A program made the translations under genes and the position numbers. Below are positions 8,829 through 17,633 of a DNA stretch of 27,127 nt, in pieces. The notes below the pieces were generated by a model. The model was not told the DNA's origin. It saw only the letters and a list, made by a program, of their open reading frames with translations, and ran no database searches. The DNA comes from Deinococcus sp. YIM 134068 (GTDB lineage: Bacteria > Deinococcota > Deinococci > Deinococcales > Deinococcaceae): positions 1-27,127 of the forward strand of contig NZ_JAZHPF010000032.1 in NCBI RefSeq assembly GCF_036543075.1, written 5' to 3'. Position 1 is the first letter of the stretch, and each line of letters begins with the position of its first letter.

Positions 8829-8932
8829 GTTCACCCCCTCCCGGCCTCCCCCCTCAAGGGGGAGGAGAAAGAGATCGAAAGCAGAAACCTTATTTTCCCT
8901 CCCTCCTTGTGGGAGAGGGCCGGGGAGGGGGG
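8829..8932. repeat. Dispersed palindromic intergenic repeat, copy 1
   Basis: Imperfect inverted repeat between the two permease genes. The left arm (8833-8864) has CCCCCTCCCGGCC, then CCCTCAAGGGGGAGG; the right arm (8902-8932) is its near complement, differing by small gaps, around an A-rich centre. The left arm recurs almost exactly at 10122-10158, and a related element lies at 18793-18919. Transcribed, it would fold into a long hairpin and could affect expression of the downstream operon genes. Confidence 0.65.
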
Positions 8933-9007
8933 CGACGTGACGACCCCAATTCCCACCTCATCACTCATCACTCACCCCTCATCACTTCCTGCCGAAAGGC
9001 CCTCCCC

Positions 9008-10027
9008 ATGAACCGACACGCCCTCACCCCCAGATACACCACGCCCCGCGCCGTGGCGACCGGCGCGCTGCTCGCCGCCGTGACGCTCGTGCTGGGGGTG
9101 CTCGCGCTGGGGCTGGGGGCGGTGCAGACCCCCGCCGCCGATGTCGTGGCCGTCCTGCTGGGCCGGGGCGACGACCTGACGCGGCAACTCGTGTTGGAGC
9201 TGCGCGCCCCCCGCATCGCCGTGGCCCTGCTGTGCGGGGCGATGTTCGCCGCGTCGGGGACGATCATGCAGGGCGTGATCCGCAACCCGCTCGCCTCGCC
9301 GGACCTCATCGGGGTGGGGGCGGGGGCGGGGCTGGCAGCGACCCTGTTCCTGCTCGCGTGGCCGGGCGCACCTCCCGGCGGGCTGCCCTGGGCGGCGCTC
9401 GCGGGCGCGTGGGGGGGCTTCGGGCTGGTGCTGCTGCTCTCGCGGGAGTGGCGGGGCGGGGCGGGTCTGCATCCCGTCCGGCTCGCGCTCGTGGGGGTGG
9501 CGGTCGCCGCCGCGCTGGGGGCCGTCCAGCAACTCGTCCTCGTGCGGGCACCCGACGGTTTGGGAGCCGCCCTCTCCTTCCTGACCGGGACGGTCTACGG
9601 GGCCGACGCCGACCGGGTGGCGCGGGTGCTGCCCTGGGCGCTCGTGCTGCTGCCCGCCGCCCTGCTGGGGGTGCGGACGCTCGACGTGCTCAACCTCGGT
9701 GAAGACCTCGCCACCAGCCTCGGCACGCGGGTCAATGCCGCCCGGCTGCTGTGCCTCGCCGTCGGGGTGGCCCTCGCGGGCGCGGCGGTGACGGGCGCGG
9801 GTATCCTCGGCTTCGTCGGCCTCCTCGCCCCGCACCTTGCCCGGCTGCTCGTCGGGGCGCGGCACGCCCGGCTGCTGCCTGTGTCCATGCTGCTTGGGGC
9901 GCTGCTCGTCCTCGCGGCGGACACGCTGGGTCGCGCCCTCCTGCCGCCGCTGGAGGTGCCCGCCGGGATTTTCACGACGCTGGTGGGCGCACCGTATTTC
10001 CTGTACCTGCTGAGGCGGAGCGCGTGA
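9008..10027 (+). CDS. FecCD-family siderophore permease, second subunit
   Basis: A 339-residue permease paired with the preceding one to form the membrane channel of the importer. Motifs parallel the partner: 'LRAPRIAVALLCGAMFAASG', 'QGVIRNPLASPDLIG', coupling loop 'LNLGEDLATSLG' and 'GAGILGFVGLLAPH'. The ATG at 9008 is chosen because it follows GAAAGG at a good distance and gives the normal cytoplasmic N-terminus; an in-frame ATG at 8909 would extend into the repeat. The gap of about 210 bases after the first permease is unusual for such operons and is filled by the palindromic repeat, so differential expression of the distal genes is possible. Confidence 0.92.
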   Translation: MNRHALTPRYTTPRAVATGALLAAVTLVLGVLALGLGAVQTPAADVVAVLLGRGDDLTRQLVLELRAPRIAVALLCGAMFAASGTIMQGVIRNPLASPDLIGVGAGAGLAATLFLLAWPGAPPGGLPWAALAGAWGGFGLVLLLSREWRGGAGLHPVRLALVGVAVAAALGAVQQLVLVRAPDGLGAALSFLTGTVYGADADRVARVLPWALVLLPAALLGVRTLDVLNLGEDLATSLGTRVNAARLLCLAVGVALAGAAVTGAGILGFVGLLAPHLARLLVGARHARLLPVSMLLGALLVLAADTLGRALLPPLEVPAGIFTTLVGAPYFLYLLRRSA

Positions 10028-10042
10028 GGGGGGCGGTCGGTG

Positions 10043-10236
10043 GTCAGCCGTCAGCGGTCAGCTTTCAGCCGTCAGGAAAAGAAGGGGGGTTGGCGGGTTC
10101 GCCGGTTGGGATGCAAGGCCCGTTCGCCCCCTCCCGGCCTCCCCCCTCAAGGGGGAGGGGCAAAAGCAAGAGCGCAAAAGCGTCGGCAATCGCCTTTCTA
10201 TTCTCGCTGACCGCTGATGGCTGACGGCTGAAAGCT
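10043..10236. repeat. Inverted and tandem CAGCC-type repeats with a copy of the palindromic repeat
   Basis: The 267-base gap between the permease and ATPase genes holds a perfect 16-bp inverted repeat (10060-10075 and 10221-10236). The arms lie inside longer stretches made of TCAGC/CGTCAG units (10044-10062 also matches the right side at 18 of 19 positions when reversed). Between the arms lies the second copy of the dispersed C-rich repeat (10122-10158). No gene was seen. Confidence 0.7.
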
Positions 10237-10294
10237 AATCTCTCCCCCTGACGACTCACCCCTCATGCCTACCCCCTTCCTCCCCGAGGCCCCC

Positions 10295-11089
10295 ATGCAC
10301 CCAGACGCCCCCCTCGCCACGCAGTCCCTCAAGCTCGCCTACGGGCAGACCGTCATCGTGCCCGACCTGAACCTGCGGGTGGCGGGCGGGCAGGTCACGA
10401 GCATCATCGGGCCGAACGGCTGCGGCAAGAGCACCCTGCTGCGGGCGCTGGCGCGGCTGCGGCCCACGTCGGGGGGGGAGGTCCAGCTCTACGGGCAGGC
10501 GCTCCACGCTCTGCCCGCGCGGGAGGTGGCGCGGCGGCTGGCGATCCTGCCCCAGGGGCCGACCGCGCCCGAGGGCCTGTCGGTGGAGGACCTCGTGTGG
10601 TTCGGGCGTCATCCCCACCAGGGCCGCTTCCCGATCCGGCGCGAGGAGGACCGGGGGGCCGTGAGTTGGGCGCTGGCGCAGACGGGGATGACGGTCTTCG
10701 CGGGCAGGCCGCTCGAAGCCCTCTCCGGCGGGCAGCGGCAGCGCGCGTGGATCGCCATGAGCCTCGCGCAACAGACCGACATCCTCCTGCTGGACGAGCC
10801 GACGACCTACCTCGACCTCTCGCACCAACTGGAGGTCCTCCAGCTCGCCGGACGCCTCAACCGCGAGGGGGGCAAGACGGTGGTGATGGTGCTGCACGAC
10901 CTCAATCAGGCCGTGCGCTACAGCGATGAGATCGTCGCCATGCGCGGCGGCGAGGTCTACGCGCAGGGCCGCCCGGAGGACATCCTCACGCCCCGGCTCC
11001 TCGCGGACGTGTTCGGCCTCAAGGCGCACCTGCTCGCCGACCCCGACACGGGCCGCCCGCACATCATCCCCTACGCCCTGACGCGGTAG
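10295..11089 (+). CDS. Siderophore importer ATPase (FecE type)
   Basis: A 264-residue cytoplasmic ATPase energising the FecCD pair. Motifs: Walker A 'GPNGCGKST' (39-47), Q-loop 'ILPQG', signature 'LSGGQRQR' (143-150), Walker B 'ILLLDEPTTYLD' (Asp167, Glu168), 'SHQLEVL' after it, typical of iron-chelate ATPases, and H-loop His201. The ATG at 10295 is favoured because GAGG lies about six bases upstream; an in-frame ATG at 10265 adds ten residues with no ribosome binding site. It is the last gene of the siderophore-uptake cluster, separated from the permease by the repeat-filled gap. It is intact and of normal length. Confidence 0.92.
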   Translation: MHPDAPLATQSLKLAYGQTVIVPDLNLRVAGGQVTSIIGPNGCGKSTLLRALARLRPTSGGEVQLYGQALHALPAREVARRLAILPQGPTAPEGLSVEDLVWFGRHPHQGRFPIRREEDRGAVSWALAQTGMTVFAGRPLEALSGGQRQRAWIAMSLAQQTDILLLDEPTTYLDLSHQLEVLQLAGRLNREGGKTVVMVLHDLNQAVRYSDEIVAMRGGEVYAQGRPEDILTPRLLADVFGLKAHLLADPDTGRPHIIPYALTR

Positions 11090-11449
11090 GGGGGACCCCC
11101 TCACGTCCGAAATCGCCCCCTTCGCGCTCCCGGAGAGTGGATTCGATCCGGTACTTTCCACACGGGGAGGGTGCGGTCATGCCTCCACTGGCCGGATAGA
11201 GCGAGGCGACCTCCCAGCGGACGTGGGGGCACGGGTGGAGGAGCTGAATGGGGGGGCGGGCGTGGTCACAGCGGGACCTTGACCCGGTGGTCGCCGCGCT
11301 GCTCGCCGAGCTGGACGAGGGGCGCTGGCAGATGTAGGACGAGTTTCCCTCAAGGTGTTCCTCACCCCCGGCGGGAGAGCGGCGCGCCGCGCGGATGAGA
11401 GAATCAGGCCCACCACCACGGAACGCCCCCACCCCAGCGAGGAGACGAC
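11090..11449. other. Intergenic region with gene debris
   Basis: This 360-base gap between the ATPase and the glucan hydrolase contains the frameshifted remnant described at 11196-11337. The rest shows no coding signal. No clear terminator was found after the ATPase; the hydrolase's GAGGAGA ribosome binding site sits at the right end. Confidence 0.4.
11196..11337 (+). pseudogene. Short frameshifted gene remnant
   Basis: Two protein-like stretches lie in adjacent frames. The first reads 'IERGDLPADVGARVEELNGG' and meets a stop at 11280. The second, from 11248, reads 'LDPVVAALLAELDEGRWQM' and stops at 11335-11337. Removing one G from the run of seven at 11250-11256 joins them into one reading frame. 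No start codon is visible for the first part, although GGAGGAG precedes the ATG at 11248, so a 29-residue peptide could be made from it. Family unknown. It could be a real small gene with a sequencing error in the G run. Confidence 0.35.
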
Positions 11450-13267
11450 ATGACCGATGCCCCCTGGTCCCAGCCCCACCACGACGGCTCCGAACTGTAC
11501 GTGCCCGACCCGACGCCCCCCCTCGGGGGGCAGACCGACGTGTTCCTGCGGGTGCCCCGAACTGGTGACGTGACGAGCGCCTGGGTGCGCGTCCTCGTGG
11601 ACGGCGAGCCGGAACTCGTGCGGGCGACCGTGGACCGTCAGGACGAGCGCGACACCTGGCTGCGTGCCCGCCTTCAGGTCGGCAACCCGGTCGTGAGCTA
11701 CCGCTGGCTGCTCGACGGCGGCGCGCACGGCTACCAGTGGCTCAATGGGACGGGCCTGCACCCCCACGACGTGGCCGACGCCGCCGACTTCCGCCTGAGC
11801 ACCTATGAGCCGCCTGCCGACTGGGCCACGGGCACGATGTACCAGATTTTCCCCGACCGCTTCGCCAAATCCACGGACCGCCCGACGCCCGCGTGGGCGA
11901 GGGCCGCCGCCTGGAACGATCCCGTGATCGGCGAGGGTCCCGACACGCCGCGCCAACTGTACGGCGGGGACCTCGACGGCATCACCGCGCACCTCGACCA
12001 CCTCGCGTCGCTGGGGGTGGGGACGCTCTACCTCACGCCCTTTTTCCCCGCCGAATCGAACCACCGCTACAACGCCTCGACCTTCGATCACGTGGACCCC
12101 CTCCTCGGCGGCGACGAGGCGATGGCCCGGCTCGCGGAGGCCGCCCACGCGCGCGGAATGCACCTGATGGGCGACCTCACCACCAACCACTGCGGGGACG
12201 CCCACGAGTGGTTTCAGGCCGCGCTCGCCGACCCCCACTCCCCGGAGGCGGGCTTTTTCTTCTTCACGGAGCACCCGCACCACTACGACGCGTGGTGGGG
12301 CCTGCGGGAGATGCCGATCTTCGACCACCGCAGCCCCGAACTGCGCCGCCGCCTCTACGACGGCCCGGACTCGGTGGTGGCCCGCTGGCTCGGCCCGCAC
12401 GCGCTGGGCGCGTGGCGCATCGATGTCGCCAACATGACGGGCATCCACGGGGAGATCAATCTCGGCCACGAGGTCGCCACCACCATCCGCCGCACGATGG
12501 CGGGGGTGGTGAAGGCCTCATTCCTGCAAGCCGAATCCAATCACGACGCGAGCCGCGACCTCCTCGGCGACGGCTACCAGGGCACCATGAACTACGCGGC
12601 CTTCACCCGCCCGCTGTGGCAGTGGCTGCTGCCGCCCCAGCCCACGCCCTACACGCACGGCAAGTACCCCCTGCTCCCCAACCTGCCCGGCCCGGCGGTC
12701 GTCGGCGCGATGCGGGCGCTCTCCGGCGTGACCCCGTGGCAGGCCACCCTGCACGCCATGAACCTGATCGGCTCGCACGACACGCACCGGATCGCGTCCC
12801 TGCTCGGCGACGACCGTCTGGTGGACGTGGCCTTCGGGATGCTCGCCGCCTACCCCGGCGTCCCCATGCTGTACGCGGGCGACGAGATCGGGCTGAGGGC
12901 GATGGGGCCGGAGTACGCTCGCCTCCCGATGCCGTGGGCGCACCCGGAGCGGTGGCACCATCGGCGGCTGGCCCACACCCGCGCCCTCTTCACCACCCGC
13001 GCGGCGAGCGTGGCCCTGCGGCGCGGCGGCCTGCGCTGGCTCTCCGTCACGGACGACGCCCTCACCTTCCTGCGCGAGTCACCCGGCGAGACGATTCTCG
13101 TCCATGCCGCCCGCGCGTCCCACCCACCCGTCCGCCTTCCCGTGGCGGTCGTGGGGTCGGGGGTGGAGGGACTGGCGGGCACCGCCGACCTGCGCGCCGA
13201 GCGGAGCACCGTCACCCTGCCCGCCGAGGGTCCGGCCTTCGGGATGTGGCGACTGGCCGGGGGTTGA
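11450..13267 (+). CDS. GH13 alpha-glucan hydrolase (maltodextrin glucosidase/neopullulanase type)
   Basis: A 605-residue enzyme with no signal peptide, so probably cytoplasmic, cleaving maltodextrins or cyclomaltodextrins. Residues about 1-120 form an N-terminal beta domain typical of the MalZ/neopullulanase group. The TIM barrel follows: 'MYQIFPDRF', 'YGGDLDGI', region I 'GDLTTNHCGD', nucleophile Asp325 in 'WRIDVANMTG', acid/base Glu362 in 'LQAESNH' and transition-state Asp444 in 'IGSHDTHR'. All three catalytic residues are present. A C-terminal beta domain ends the protein. The ATG at 11450 follows GAGGAGA. No sugar transporter is adjacent. Discrimination between maltodextrin glucosidase, neopullulanase and cyclomaltodextrinase is not possible here. 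Confidence 0.9.
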   Translation: MTDAPWSQPHHDGSELYVPDPTPPLGGQTDVFLRVPRTGDVTSAWVRVLVDGEPELVRATVDRQDERDTWLRARLQVGNPVVSYRWLLDGGAHGYQWLNGTGLHPHDVADAADFRLSTYEPPADWATGTMYQIFPDRFAKSTDRPTPAWARAAAWNDPVIGEGPDTPRQLYGGDLDGITAHLDHLASLGVGTLYLTPFFPAESNHRYNASTFDHVDPLLGGDEAMARLAEAAHARGMHLMGDLTTNHCGDAHEWFQAALADPHSPEAGFFFFTEHPHHYDAWWGLREMPIFDHRSPELRRRLYDGPDSVVARWLGPHALGAWRIDVANMTGIHGEINLGHEVATTIRRTMAGVVKASFLQAESNHDASRDLLGDGYQGTMNYAAFTRPLWQWLLPPQPTPYTHGKYPLLPNLPGPAVVGAMRALSGVTPWQATLHAMNLIGSHDTHRIASLLGDDRLVDVAFGMLAAYPGVPMLYAGDEIGLRAMGPEYARLPMPWAHPERWHHRRLAHTRALFTTRAASVALRRGGLRWLSVTDDALTFLRESPGETILVHAARASHPPVRLPVAVVGSGVEGLAGTADLRAERSTVTLPAEGPAFGMWRLAGG

Positions 13268-13478
13268 GAGCACTCCGCCCAGTCCCCAATCGCTCTCGTG
13301 CGGGGAGGAGAGGGCCGGGGCGCGGAGTTGGTCTTAACGTTAAGAGCACGCGCGTCCCCAGTCCGTGAGGGCCGGGGGAGAGACACGCCGAAGCAGCCGA
13401 TCCCACCGACTCGCCCGTGGTGATCGCGCCTCTGGGCGGAGGTGTTCGGGTGGGTCGTCCGCCACCGGAACAAACAGG

Positions 13479-13522
13479 AGGCCCACCCTTCCCCGAACAG
13501 AAGCGCGGGGGAGGGTGGGCCT
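13479..13522. terminator. Bidirectional terminator hairpin
   Basis: A 17-bp stem pairs 13479-13495 with 13506-13522 around a ten-base loop, with only one T-G pair. It lies between the convergent glucan hydrolase and 292-residue-protein genes, only about 22 bases from the stop codon of the latter. There is no strong T-tract on either side, so its efficiency as an intrinsic terminator is uncertain. Confidence 0.7.
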
Positions 13523-13544
13523 CGGGTTCACCCCGGAGGGAAGG

Positions 13545-14423
13545 TCAGCGCAGGCCGCCGCCCAGCACCGCCGCCAGCCGGGCCGTGCCCGCGCGCTGAA
13601 GGTCGTCGAGGGTGGTGATCGCCTCGCGCTGCATGGCCTTCCAGCGGTCCATGTCGCGGCCCTCCTTCCCGGTCTCGCGGACGACGGCGGAGGCGACGGT
13701 GAAGTGCGCCTCGGGCAGGCGGCCCAGCACTTCCGCCGCGCTGCGGTGCCGCGCGCCCAGCAGCGCGCCGAGCATCCCCACGCTGTTGCTGCGCTCCATC
13801 AGCTCGCGCTGGAAGGCGCGGTCCTTGATGGACGTGATCACGTCCCACGCCGCGTCCGCGAGCGCCGTGGTGGGCGAGGCCGGGCGGTGCGCCTCCACCG
13901 CGAGCGTGTCGCCGTGCCGCCAGGTGCGCGTCCACACGCCGCCGCGCTCCGGGGTCCAGTGGGTCTCGAAGTCGCGGGCGTCCTCCACGAGCACGCGCAG
14001 TTGCTGCGGCCCGCCCCTCAGGGTGACGCGGTGGCCGTCCTCCAGCACGCCCCACTCGCTCAGGCCCTCGGCCCCCAGCGCCCGCATCGTCGCGTACGTC
14101 GCGGCGACCGCGCTCGCCCCCTCCGAAACGCGGGCGCGCGGCGCGGCGTCCACGAGCAGCGCCACGTCCAGCCCCTCGCCCTCCCGCACGAGCTGGGCGT
14201 CGTGCCGCAGGTGGAGCAGCCCCAGCCCCCAGCGGTCGTGGGCGAGCCGCAGTTCGCGGGTGAGCTGTTCGTTCAGGGTTCCCTCGTCGGCCCCGCCGTC
14301 CCGGAGCGCCCGCACGTCGCTCTCCACGTCGGCGGTGGCGACGAGCGCGGCAAAGCGGGTCAGGGCGTCCTCCTGCGGCAGGGCGGCGTCGGTGGCGTCT
14401 TTCTTGCGGCTGGTCTTCGTCAT
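13545..14423 (-). CDS. Hypothetical protein, 292 residues
   Basis: I do not recognise a named family. The protein is soluble, with a lysine-rich N-terminus ('MTKTSRKKD') and no signal peptide or membrane segment. Residues about 20-70 are helical and acidic. About 70-185 has alternating strand pattern ('[13 protein letters not shown]', '[16 protein letters not shown]', '[18 protein letters not shown]', '[10 protein letters not shown]'), suggesting a beta-rich domain. The C-terminal about 190-292 is helical with '[20 protein letters not shown]'. Start ATG at 14423 follows GAGGAT. Coding composition is strong. It is convergent with the glucan hydrolase and is probably monocistronic. It could be specific to Deinococcus, but that needs a database comparison. 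Confidence 0.75.
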   Translation of the reverse strand: MTKTSRKKDATDAALPQEDALTRFAALVATADVESDVRALRDGGADEGTLNEQLTRELRLAHDRWGLGLLHLRHDAQLVREGEGLDVALLVDAAPRARVSEGASAVAATYATMRALGAEGLSEWGVLEDGHRVTLRGGPQQLRVLVEDARDFETHWTPERGGVWTRTWRHGDTLAVEAHRPASPTTALADAAWDVITSIKDRAFQRELMERSNSVGMLGALLGARHRSAAEVLGRLPEAHFTVASAVVRETGKEGRDMDRWKAMQREAITTLDDLQRAGTARLAAVLGGGLR

Positions 14424-14772
14424 GGGGTCATCCTCGTGGGGTTCTGGAATGCTTCGGCACCGGGTGATTCAGCGCCCATTATTCTGTTTCTAACATACTC
14501 CTGCCTCCTGAATTATGCCACGTCCCACCGGGAAAAGGGGTCCCGAGGGGGGCGCTCGTGATGGAGCAGGATCGTCACCCGGACGTATCTTCAAACGCGC
14601 CCAGGAATCTGCTCAGTCCATCATCTTCCAGGTAACCTGCATGTCTCGTGGTTTTCCTGCTCCTGTGCCCGGCCCATCCGCGCAGGATGTTCGGCTCTTC
14701 GTGAACAGTCCGTGAAAAAGGGGAGGCTCCGCCGTCCACACCCAGGCGTCATGTGCCGACAAAGGAGTGCCT
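14424..14772. other. Intergenic region upstream of the urt remnant
   Basis: No gene was recognised in these 349 bases. A locally AT-rich patch at 14478-14520 could hold a promoter for the minus-strand 292-residue-protein gene (AGAATAAT on that strand). The right end has AAAGGAG just before the urtA start. Any original promoter or nitrogen-control site of the urea-transport operon would be here, but none was recognised. Confidence 0.35.
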
Positions 14773-15863
14773 GTGTCCCCAGCCTGTCGTTTCTGTCTTC
14801 CTGCCCTGAGCCTCGCCCTGACACTCGCCAGCCTCGCCAGCGCGCAGGGCACCGTGAAGGTCGGCATTCCGCACTTGCTGACGGGCACGAGGTCCATCTC
14901 GGAGATCACCGTGGCAAAGGCCGCGCAGCTCGCCGTGGACGAGATCAACGCGGCGGGCGGCGTGCTGGGGCGCAAGATCACGGTCGTCAAGGAGGACGGC
15001 ACGTCGGACTGGCCCACCTTCGCCACGAAGGCCGGGAAGCTGCTCACCCCGGTGCAGTTCGAGGGCAACGAGTGCAGCCCCAACATCATCTACACGGGCG
15101 CGCAGCCCAACCAGCAGGCGCTCCCGGCGCTGGAGTGGGCGCTGAGCAAGGGCTACAAGAACATCTTCCTGCTGGGCAGCGACGACGTGTACCCGCGCAC
15201 GGCGAACCTCATCCTCAAAAAGCACATCACCGACAAGGACGCGAAGGTCGCGGGCGAGGAGTACGTCGCCCTCGGCGGCACCGAGTTCAGCTCCGTCGTC
15301 AACAAGATCAAGGCCGTCAAACCGCAGGTCATCATCAGCACGCTGAACGGCGATTCCAACGTCTCGTTCTTCACGCAGTATCAGGCCGCCGGGTACTGCG
15401 CGAAGACGCTGCCCGTCATCTCCTTTTCCATCGCCGAGCAGGAGGCGCAGGCCATCGGCCCGGCCCTGCTGACGGGCCAGGACGCGACCTGGACCTACTT
15501 CCAGAGGCTCCCGAACGCCGCCAACCGGAAGTTCGTCGCCGCCTACAAGAAAAAGTACGGCCAGAACGCCGCGATCACCGACCCGATGGCGCACGCCTAC
15601 ATGGACGTGTACCTGTGGAAGGCCGCCCTGGAAAAGGCCAGGTCCTGCGACCCCGCCGCCGTCCGCAAGGCCATCGTGGGCGTGCGTTGAAATAGCCCCC
15701 CCTCGGCAAGATCACGGTCGCGCCCAACGGCAGTCTGACGCAGGCCGTCTACACCGGCCAGTCGGGCGTGGGCGGCCAGTTCAGGGTGATCGGCCAGAGC
15801 AGGGGCGTGGTGGCCCCGCAGCCCCACGACAAGCTGGCGTTTCCGGGGAAGACCTGCCCGTAA
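14773..15863 (+). pseudogene. urtA: Urea ABC transporter binding protein, deleted and frameshifted
   Basis: Clear similarity to UrtA, the periplasmic urea-binding protein. A signal peptide ('ALSLALTLASLASA') is followed by 'LTGTRSISEITVAKAAQLAV', 'EDGTSDWPTFATKAGKLLT', 'ECSPNIIYTGAQPNQQ' and 'TLNGDSNVSFF'. Two lesions are visible. Near 15049 'KLLT' runs straight into 'PVQFEGNECSPN', omitting about 35 family residues that normally lie between. At about 15688 the frame stops, and the conserved tail resumes in another frame ('LGKITVAPNGSLTQAVYTG' to 'LAFPGKTCP') and ends at 15863. The GTG at 14773 is six bases after AAAGGAG. The first lesion removes part of the ligand-binding domain, so even if translated the product should not bind urea. 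Confidence 0.8.
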
Positions 15864-15939
15864 GGCGGTGGGTTGTGGGAAAAGCTCTTTCTACAGCCCA
15901 TAACCCACATTCCACAACCTTCCTCCGAAGGAGACCTCT

Positions 15940-16238
15940 ATGGACCCATGTTCCTCTCCGGCCAGCTCTTCACGGGCCTCTCGGTGGCGTCCATCCTGCT
16001 GCTGGCCGCGCTCGGGCTGGCGCTGAGTTTCGGGCCGATGCGCGTGATCAACATGGCGCACGGCGAGTTTCCGATGGTGGGAGGCTACCTGACGTTTCTG
16101 GCGTCGCAGGCGCTGGGGCCGGGCTTCCTGTGGCTGGCGTTCCCGCTGGCCTTCTTCGGGGGCGCTGCTGGAGGCGACCGTCATCCGGCGGCTGTACGGC
16201 AGACCGCTCGATACGCTGCTCGCCACCTTCGGGGTCAG
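15940..16238 (+). pseudogene. urtB: Urea ABC transporter permease remnant
   Basis: The N-terminal part of a UrtB-like branched-chain-type permease. 'LFTGLSVASILLLAALGLAL' and 'MRVINMAHGEFPMVGGYLTF' are characteristic of UrtB. The frame shifts near 16160, after which 'GALLEATVIRRLYGRPLDTL' and 'LATFGVS' continue in a new frame until about 16238, where similarity stops abruptly. The reading then runs into the end of the convergent membrane-protein gene. An ATG at 15940 has a perfectly spaced AAGGAG, but the permease frame opens at 15948, so a further small indel is likely. About four fifths of the gene and all of urtC, urtD and urtE are missing. Confidence 0.78.
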
Positions 16239-16242
16239 CCCG

Positions 16243-16665
16243 TCAGACGGCGGAGGGAGCCGAGATCACGGGCCGGGTGAAGCGAAAGCCCCGTTGCTCC
16301 AGCTTCCTGCTCCAGCGCCGCCGCAGCCGTGGCCCCTCGTCCTCCCAGATGGTCAGGATCATCACCAGCGTCAGCACGAGGCACAGGGCGTCGGCGGTCC
16401 GGTTCTCATTGAAAAGGCTCGCCAGCACGGCGGCACCCTGGACGATGTTCACGGCCATCCGCCGCCCCTCGTGCGCCCTCAGCAGGGGGGCGCACACCCG
16501 CCCGGCGACCCCCCCGAGGAGCAGCAGGCCGAGGGTCATGCCCCAGCCCATGCCCAGCGCGCAGGCCAGTGCCTGAACGAGCAGGCTCGCGCAGAGGATG
16601 TTCAGCAGCAGGAGGTTGAACGGCCCCACAGCCGCAGCATAGCCCCGGATCGTTTGACGCAGCAA
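16243..16665 (-). CDS. Hypothetical membrane protein
   Basis: A 140-residue protein with about four hydrophobic helices (roughly residues 13-40, 42-58, 70-88 and 92-108) and an Arg-rich C-terminal tail ('RLRRRWSRKLEQRG'). I cannot name the family. The open frame begins with TTG at 16665 but has no good ribosome binding site there; GTG at 16629 is an alternative start. Its 3' end lies four bases from the truncated urtB, so it, or the rearrangement that brought it here, may have cut the urea operon. A partial gene is also possible. Confidence 0.55.
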   Translation of the reverse strand: MLRQTIRGYAAAVGPFNLLLLNILCASLLVQALACALGMGWGMTLGLLLLGGVAGRVCAPLLRAHEGRRMAVNIVQGAAVLASLFNENRTADALCLVLTLVMILTIWEDEGPRLRRRWSRKLEQRGFRFTRPVISAPSAV

Positions 16666-16835
16666 GGGGAACGCGCGGGTCGCCAGGCGTCAGCTTCCGG
16701 TCGCCAGAAGACTGATGGGGCGGCTCGCCGGTCTTGGATCGACTGCTCCAGAAGAATTGCCGGAAGCATCTGGACACCAGATAGACGACGCCCCTCGCCG
16801 CGCTCAGTGTGACGAGCGTTCTTCTGTCAAACGCC

Positions 16836-17633
16836 CTAGCTCGCGCTGACGATCAGCGGGCAGTCCAGGCACGGATGGCGGGTGACGAGGACCTCGTGCC
16901 CGTAGGCGGCGCGGATGGTCTCGTGGGTCAGGGCTTCATGGGGCGGGCCGCAGGCGATCACGGCCCCATCCGACAGGATCAGCACCCGGTCGGCGTACTG
17001 CGCGGCGAGGTTCAGGTCGTGCAGGATGGCGAGGACGCCCACGCCGTCCGCGCACAGCTCGCGGGCGAGGCGCAGCGTGGCGTGCTGGTGCGCGAGGTCG
17101 AGGCTGGCGGTCGGCTCGTCGAGGAGCAGCACCCGTCCGCCCGTGACCCCGTGCAGTTGCGCGAGCGTGCGCGCGAGGTGGACCCGCTGCGCCTCCCCGC
17201 CCGAGAGGGTCTGGATGTTGCGCGTCTCGTACCCCCGCAGCCCGACCTGCGCGAGACAAGCGGCGGCAATCTCGCGGTCGTGCGCGGTCTCGCCCCGCCC
17301 GTGCGGGATGCGGCCCAGCAGCACCACGTCGAGCACCTCGTAGGCGAACGACACGGGCGTGTGTTGTGGCAGCACGGCCCGGCGGCGTGCGGCCTCGCCC
17401 GCCCCCAGCGCCCCGAGCGGCTGCCCGAAGAGCTGCACCCCCCGCCGCCCGAGTTCCCCCGTGAGGTGCCGCAGCAGCGTGCTCTTGCCCGCCCCGTTGC
17501 GCCCCAGCACAGCGAGGAGTTCGCCGCCCGCCAGGCTCAGGCCCACCCGGCTCAGCAGCTCGCGGCCCGCCACCCGGTAGCTCAGGTCGTCCACCCGCAC
17601 GAGCGGTGCCCCCCGCGTCTCAGCAGCCGTCAC
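16836..17633 (-). CDS. hmuV: Heme importer ATPase
   Basis: A 265-residue ATPase for heme import. Walker A 'GRNGAGKST' (44-52), Q-loop Gln90, signature 'LSGGEAQR' (143-150), Walker B 'LLLDEPTASLD' (Asp172, Glu173), H-loop His205. 'LSGGEAQRVHLARTLAQL' is typical of HmuV rather than of siderophore ATPases. The GTG start at 17633 overlaps the upstream permease stop (GTGA) and is preceded by GGGAGGGG, indicating translational coupling. A much longer open frame upstream in the same phase is only the shadow of the permease. Third and last gene of the hmuTUV operon. Confidence 0.9.
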   Translation of the reverse strand: MTAAETRGAPLVRVDDLSYRVAGRELLSRVGLSLAGGELLAVLGRNGAGKSTLLRHLTGELGRRGVQLFGQPLGALGAGEAARRRAVLPQHTPVSFAYEVLDVVLLGRIPHGRGETAHDREIAAACLAQVGLRGYETRNIQTLSGGEAQRVHLARTLAQLHGVTGGRVLLLDEPTASLDLAHQHATLRLARELCADGVGVLAILHDLNLAAQYADRVLILSDGAVIACGPPHEALTHETIRAAYGHEVLVTRHPCLDCPLIVSAS

